Shown here: in pieces, positions 7,710-10,734 of the stretch | Layout: every line of letters begins with the position of its first letter | Numbering within the stretch: the first letter of the stretch is position 1 | DNA from: Candidatus Equibacterium intestinale | GTDB taxonomy: Bacteria > Bacteroidota > Bacteroidia > Bacteroidales > UBA932 | Length of the DNA stretch: 10,734 nt | Direction of reading: 5' to 3' | NCBI GenBank assembly: GCA_018064305.1 | Contig: JAGHVP010000071.1 | Coordinates: 1-10,734, forward strand | Notes under the pieces: generated by a model | What the model saw: the letters and a program-made list of their open reading frames with translations, nothing else | Database searches by the model: none | Told to the model about the DNA's origin: nothing | Position numbers and translations under genes: made by a program

Positions 7710-8608
7710 ATGCCGTCGGACGGTTCTTTCATGGATATTCCCAGCACAGCCCTCTGGACCTGGCCGTACTCTATGAAGTCTTCTGTGATCTTACGAACGA
7801 TATTGACCGGCACTGCAAATGAATAACCGGTGTATGAGCCTGTCTTGGAAATGATTGATGTATTGATTCCAACCAGCTCGCCGTCCATGTTCACAAGTGC
7901 GCCGCCGCTGTTGCCGGGATTCACGGCAGCATCGGTCTGGATGAATGACTCAACACGGTACTGCCCGTCGTAGTTGGGGAATGAGCGCCCCTTCGCACTC
8001 ACGATTCCGGCGGTGATTGTGGAGCGGAGGTCATAGGGGCTTCCGATGGCAAGGACCCATTCGCCAAGCCTGAGGCTGTCGGAATCGCCCATGGGCAGTG
8101 GAATACAGCCATCTTTTTCTATCTTGAGGAGGGCGATGTCTGTTGCCGGGTCGGTGCCGATAAGTTTTGCCGGCCAGACAGTGTTGTCATACAGGGTGAC
8201 TTCGTAGTCGTCACCGCCAGAAACAACATGGTTGTTGGTGACGATGTAGCCGTCTTCAGATATGATGACGCCGGAGCCGATTCCAACCTGGTCCCTGGGA
8301 GTCTCTACAAATCCGAAGAGAAGGTCGAGAAGAGACGAATGGCTCTGATACGGCGACTTTGTAACCACCTTGACATACACCACCGAATTCACTGCCATTT
8401 CGGCAGCGTCACAGAAAGAGTCGGCCTCTGTGACCTGGCGTGTGCGGGCCTCGATCTGCTTTCTGGCCTGTGCCTCGCGGATTTTTTCAATTTCATCCTG
8501 ATTTTCAGCCTCATGGCTATTTTCAAGCAGGCCGGCCCTGTCTGCCGCAAGATATCCGACAAGTGCCGTCAGGGCTATGCCCCAAATCCATTTCAATGCT
8601 TTTTTCAT
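7694..8608 (-). CDS. HtrA/DegS-type trypsin-like serine protease, catalytic part; PDZ domain cut by frameshift
   Basis: A 304-residue S1C-family envelope protease. It begins MKKALKWIWGIALTALVGYL, one N-terminal hydrophobic segment without an obvious cleavage site, suggesting a membrane-anchored, DegS-like periplasmic enzyme. A charged, probably helical linker follows (about 32-60). The catalytic triad is intact: H127 in TNNHVVS, D157 in ATDIALLKI and S234 in NPGNSGGALVN. The domain ends near residue 280 and the first PDZ strand appears as RAVLGISMKE. Then the frame leaves the PDZ sequence (DGIWWQK) and stops. The PDZ sequence resumes in the -1 frame. With the remainder at 7509-7709, the complete gene would encode about 370 residues with one PDZ domain, comparable to E. 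coli DegS at 355. Whether the real genome carries the break, or this is a sequencing or assembly error, cannot be decided here. It is separately promoted, divergent from dnaN, and followed by rpoD. The truncated protein could keep proteolytic activity without PDZ control. Confidence 0.88.
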   Translation of the reverse strand: MKKALKWIWGIALTALVGYLAADRAGLLENSHEAENQDEIEKIREAQARKQIEARTRQVTEADSFCDAAEMAVNSVVYVKVVTKSPYQSHSSLLDLLFGFVETPRDQVGIGSGVIISEDGYIVTNNHVVSGGDDYEVTLYDNTVWPAKLIGTDPATDIALLKIEKDGCIPLPMGDSDSLRLGEWVLAIGSPYDLRSTITAGIVSAKGRSFPNYDGQYRVESFIQTDAAVNPGNSGGALVNMDGELVGINTSIISKTGSYTGYSFAVPVNIVRKITEDFIEYGQVQRAVLGISMKEPSDGIWWQK

Positions 8609-8641
8609 GTCAATAATTTGTTAAAATTGTGAAGGGATTTA

Positions 8642-8673
8642 TTTGTCAAATTATATGCCATTCATTATATTTG
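8642..8673 (+). promoter_or_regulatory. Bacteroidota-type promoter for dnaN
   Basis: TTTG (8642-8645), an exact 20-nt spacer and TATATTTG (8666-8673) match the Bacteroidota primary-sigma consensus TTTG-N19-21-TAnnTTTG at every defined base. Transcription would begin near 8680, leaving a leader of about 45 nt that is A/T-rich just before the ATG, as is usual in this phylum where Shine-Dalgarno sequences are rare. It should drive dnaN, the exonuclease gene and the partial gene behind it. Confidence 0.78.
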
Positions 8674-8679
8674 TGCAAT
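8647..8679 (-). promoter_or_regulatory. Weak candidate promoter for the htrA-like gene
   Basis: On the minus strand ATTG (8679-8676), 20 nt, then TATAATTTG (8655-8647) resembles the Bacteroidota consensus, with one mismatch in the -33 box and one extra base inside the -7 box. It lies almost exactly opposite the dnaN promoter. I see no better match in the 117-bp divergent gap. A stress or ECF sigma promoter with an unrelated consensus is an alternative. Confidence 0.25.
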
Positions 8680-8725
8680 TTAAGCCGTAAAGGTTGATTA
8701 CAGAAATAAATAATTATCACAACAT

Positions 8726-9844
8726 ATGAAATTCATAGCATCAAGCACCCAGCTTTTGACCGGACTCAACTCTGTATCAAAAGTTATCGCAAGCAAGTCT
8801 GCTCTGCAGATTCTTGACAATTACCTCCTGGTACTGCAGGGCAACACCCTCTCAGTGACAGCATCAAACGGTGAGACCACCCTCAAGACAGACATCAACA
8901 TCGAGAAAGTCTTCGAAGACGGCCAGATTGCAGTTCCCGCAAGGCTGTTCACCGAATCTCTCCGTTCACTGCCCGACCAGCCGCTCACATTTGCTACAGA
9001 CAGCAGCTCGGCCCTCATCATAACATGGGCATCAGGTGCATCGAAGATTCCTTATCTGCCTGCAGAGGACTACCCTTCACTCCCCGCAATCGGTGAAGAT
9101 TTCAACACCCTCTCCATCAGTGCAGACGCACTGCTCAACGGTGTGAGCGACACAATATACGCAACTGCAGAGGAAGAGCTCCGTCCAGTAATGAACGGTA
9201 TCTACTTCGACATCACCCCCGATGCTCTCGCAATGGTTGCTTCCGACGCACACAAGCTCATCTGCTATACATTCAAAGATATCAAGAGCGCTGCAAACGC
9301 ATCGTTCATCCTTCATAAGAAACCTGCAGCAATCCTCAAGTCTATCCTCGCAAAGGTTGAAGACGAAGTGGTTGTCAAGTTCGACAAGCGCAACGCCTTC
9401 TTCTCATTCGGAGAAACACTTCTAGTATGCCGCCTCATAGACGGCAACTACCCCGCATACCGGTCGGTAATCCCCAAGAACAACCCCAACAAGATGACAA
9501 TCAGCCGCACAGAGCTTCTCGGTGCAGTCCGCCGCATGGCCGTTTATTCAAACCAGGCCACCAGCGTCATCATGCTCAAGGTTGCTGACGGCGAGCTTAT
9601 GATCTCTGCAGAAGACACCGGCAACGCTACATCGGCTTACGAGCGTCTCAACTGCGAATACGAAGGTGTTCCCGTAGAAATCGGGTTCAAGGCTCCGTTC
9701 CTTGCCGACATCCTCAACAACTTCTGCTTCGACAACATCTCGATGCTGCTGGCAGACAGCTGCCGCCCCGGCCTGATCGTTTCTGCCGACGGCAACAACG
9801 GATCTGAAGACCTGTGCGCAGTACTTATGCCTATCATGGTATAA
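8726..9844 (+). CDS. dnaN: DNA polymerase III subunit beta (sliding clamp)
   Basis: The 372-residue processivity clamp, which dimerises into a ring around DNA and tethers the replicative polymerase and other DNA enzymes. The N-terminus MKFIASSTQLLTGLNSVSKV and the three-fold repeat of clamp domains (about 1-120, 121-250 and 251-372) are typical. Family landmarks include IPARLF-like AVPARLFTESLRSLP, the LPAEDYPSLP segment at the end of domain 1, LRPVMNGIYFD opening domain 2, HKLICYTF, and a C-terminal VLMPIMV that corresponds to the clamp's conserved M-P-M-x-L end. Length is normal. The start is an ATG in CATATG with an AT-rich leader and a very good promoter. There is no dnaA next to it; in Bacteroidota dnaN is commonly separate from dnaA. 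The exonuclease gene follows after 19 bp, so the two are probably co-transcribed. Confidence 0.98.
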   Translation: MKFIASSTQLLTGLNSVSKVIASKSALQILDNYLLVLQGNTLSVTASNGETTLKTDINIEKVFEDGQIAVPARLFTESLRSLPDQPLTFATDSSSALIITWASGASKIPYLPAEDYPSLPAIGEDFNTLSISADALLNGVSDTIYATAEEELRPVMNGIYFDITPDALAMVASDAHKLICYTFKDIKSAANASFILHKKPAAILKSILAKVEDEVVVKFDKRNAFFSFGETLLVCRLIDGNYPAYRSVIPKNNPNKMTISRTELLGAVRRMAVYSNQATSVIMLKVADGELMISAEDTGNATSAYERLNCEYEGVPVEIGFKAPFLADILNNFCFDNISMLLADSCRPGLIVSADGNNGSEDLCAVLMPIMV

Positions 9845-9863
9845 TTCAATCAGCCGGAACATT

Positions 9864-10631
9864 ATGAAACTCAACATAAAGACCCCCCTGCTCTTCTTCG
9901 ACATAGAGAGCACGGGGTTAAATGTTTCCAAAGACCGCATCGTGGAGATATCCATGGTGAAGGTGATGCCTAACGGCGACCGCGAGATAAAGACCCGCCG
10001 CATCAACCCCACAATTCCCATTTCGCCCGAGGCTACTGCAGTTCACGGCATCACCGACGATGACGTGAAGGACGAGCCCACATTCGCCCAGGTGGCCAAA
10101 TCGATGGCAGCATGGATGGAGGGGTGCGACATCGCCGGATACAATTCCACCAAGTTCGACATCCCGATGCTCACCGAAGAGTTCCTGCGCTGCGGCATAA
10201 ACCTTGACCTGCGCAAGCGCAAGCTCATTGATGTCCAGGTGATCTTCTACAGGAACGAGCCGCGCACGCTCACCGCAGCCTACAAGTTCTATTGCGGCAA
10301 GAACCTGGAAGACGCACACTCCGCTGCAGCAGACACGATGGCGACCCTGGAAGCGCTGGAATCACAGCTCGACCGATATCCCGAGCTTCAGAATGACGTC
10401 AGCTTCCTTGCCGACTATACAGCCCGCGAAAAGATGCTCGACTACGCCGGACGCTTTGTCCTTAACGACAAGGACGTGCCTGTATTCAATTTCGGCAAGC
10501 ACAAGGGAAAGCCCATCATCGAAGTGCTCCGCACAGAGCCCAGCTACTACTCGTGGATGATGGAGGGTGACTTCACTCTCGACACCAAGCAGATACTCAC
10601 AAAACTGTATCTCGAAAGCCGCCAGCAGTAA
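9864..10631 (+). CDS. DEDDh 3'-5' exonuclease (DNA polymerase III epsilon-like) with ExoX-like C-terminus
   Basis: A 255-residue exonuclease of the DnaQ superfamily, which removes 3'-terminal nucleotides from DNA. The metal-binding DEDDh residues are all visible: D13 and E15 in FFDIESTGL, D99 in NSTKFDIPML, and H152 and D157 in DAHSAAADT. The family's AVHGITDDDV lies at 59-68. After the exonuclease fold (to about residue 175) comes a small C-terminal module with FNFGKHKGKPI (208-218), resembling the tail of exodeoxyribonuclease X-like proteins; such modules are thought to be nucleic-acid-related, without proven function. The gene starts 19 bp after dnaN and its stop overlaps the next ATG (TAATG). 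The pairing with the sliding clamp fits a proofreading or repair role, but whether it is the polymerase's proofreading subunit or a separate repair nuclease cannot be told. I did not find a convincing clamp-binding peptide by eye. Confidence 0.93.
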   Translation: MKLNIKTPLLFFDIESTGLNVSKDRIVEISMVKVMPNGDREIKTRRINPTIPISPEATAVHGITDDDVKDEPTFAQVAKSMAAWMEGCDIAGYNSTKFDIPMLTEEFLRCGINLDLRKRKLIDVQVIFYRNEPRTLTAAYKFYCGKNLEDAHSAAADTMATLEALESQLDRYPELQNDVSFLADYTAREKMLDYAGRFVLNDKDVPVFNFGKHKGKPIIEVLRTEPSYYSWMMEGDFTLDTKQILTKLYLESRQQ

Positions 10632-10734
10632 TGAATATCGCTGTATACACCGGCAAGACATTCTATTTCCGTCCCGACTCCTCACTCAACCATGAGGTAA
10701 TAGACTATTATGTCCCCGACGGAGTTGAAAAGCT
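10631..10734 (+). CDS. Unrecognised protein, N-terminal 34 codons only
   Basis: An open frame starts at the ATG whose A is the last base of the exonuclease stop (TAATG) and stays open to the window edge: MNIAVYTGKTFYFRPDSSLN, then a stretch with YYVPDGVEKL. The overlap strongly suggests a real, translationally coupled third gene of the dnaN operon. I do not recognise it. The pattern of a PD-S-L stretch followed by a VPD is faintly like the start of short fumarylacetoacetate-hydrolase family proteins, but this is too little sequence to claim that. It is not the N-terminus of CoaBC or RecN. Confidence 0.6.
   Translation, partial: MNIAVYTGKTFYFRPDSSLNHEVIDYYVPDGVEK

Noticed and set aside
7694..7790. 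Programmed -1 ribosomal frameshift in the htrA-like gene
   Set aside because: The frames overlap enough, but no slippery X-XXY-YYZ heptamer or A-AAG site is in the right phase, and several PDZ residues are missing, which fits an indel better.
1..10734. Mobile element, CRISPR array, tRNA/rRNA or phage remnant
   Set aside because: No transposase-like or integrase-like product, no spaced direct repeats, no tRNA-like cloverleaf and no compositional break were seen; all genes are core housekeeping families.

Overview
The window is core-genome DNA from a member of the Bacteroidota, most likely order Bacteroidales. Three things point there: a very short primary sigma factor (286 aa) lacking region 1.1; promoters of the TTTG-N20-TAnnTTTG type instead of -35/-10 boxes; and start codons without clear Shine-Dalgarno sequences. 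Base composition looks uniform and moderately GC-rich. I see no insertion sequence, prophage, CRISPR array, tRNA or rRNA. Genus cannot be fixed from what I can see.

Layout. Everything from 1 to 8608 is read on the minus strand. In transcription order it holds an HtrA/DegS-type serine protease (8608 to 7509, broken by a frameshift inside its PDZ domain), the primary sigma factor RpoD/SigA (7379-6519), a probable terminator, then a tight four-gene run: a lipoprotein M3 oligopeptidase (6420-4333), an AGCS-family sodium:amino acid symporter (4333-2942, GTG start overlapping the previous stop), arginyl-tRNA synthetase (2934-1129) and the N-terminal 364 codons of a YgiQ-family radical SAM protein that leaves the window at base 1. 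From 8726 on, genes read on the plus strand: dnaN (sliding clamp), a DEDDh 3'-5' exonuclease and the first 34 codons of an unrecognised protein whose ATG overlaps the exonuclease stop. The 117-bp gap between the htrA-like gene and dnaN is a divergent promoter region.

How the genes fit together. The peptidase, symporter and ArgS suggest a peptide-breakdown, amino acid uptake and amino acid charging theme, with the first two probably translationally coupled. The dnaN-exonuclease pair is a replication/repair module. The htrA-like and rpoD genes are envelope quality control and basal transcription.

I find no convincing new biological system. The points most worth checking are the disrupted PDZ half of the HtrA-like gene, the dyads and perfect hairpin around the rpoD promoter and leader, and the overlapping divergent dnaN/htrA promoter region.
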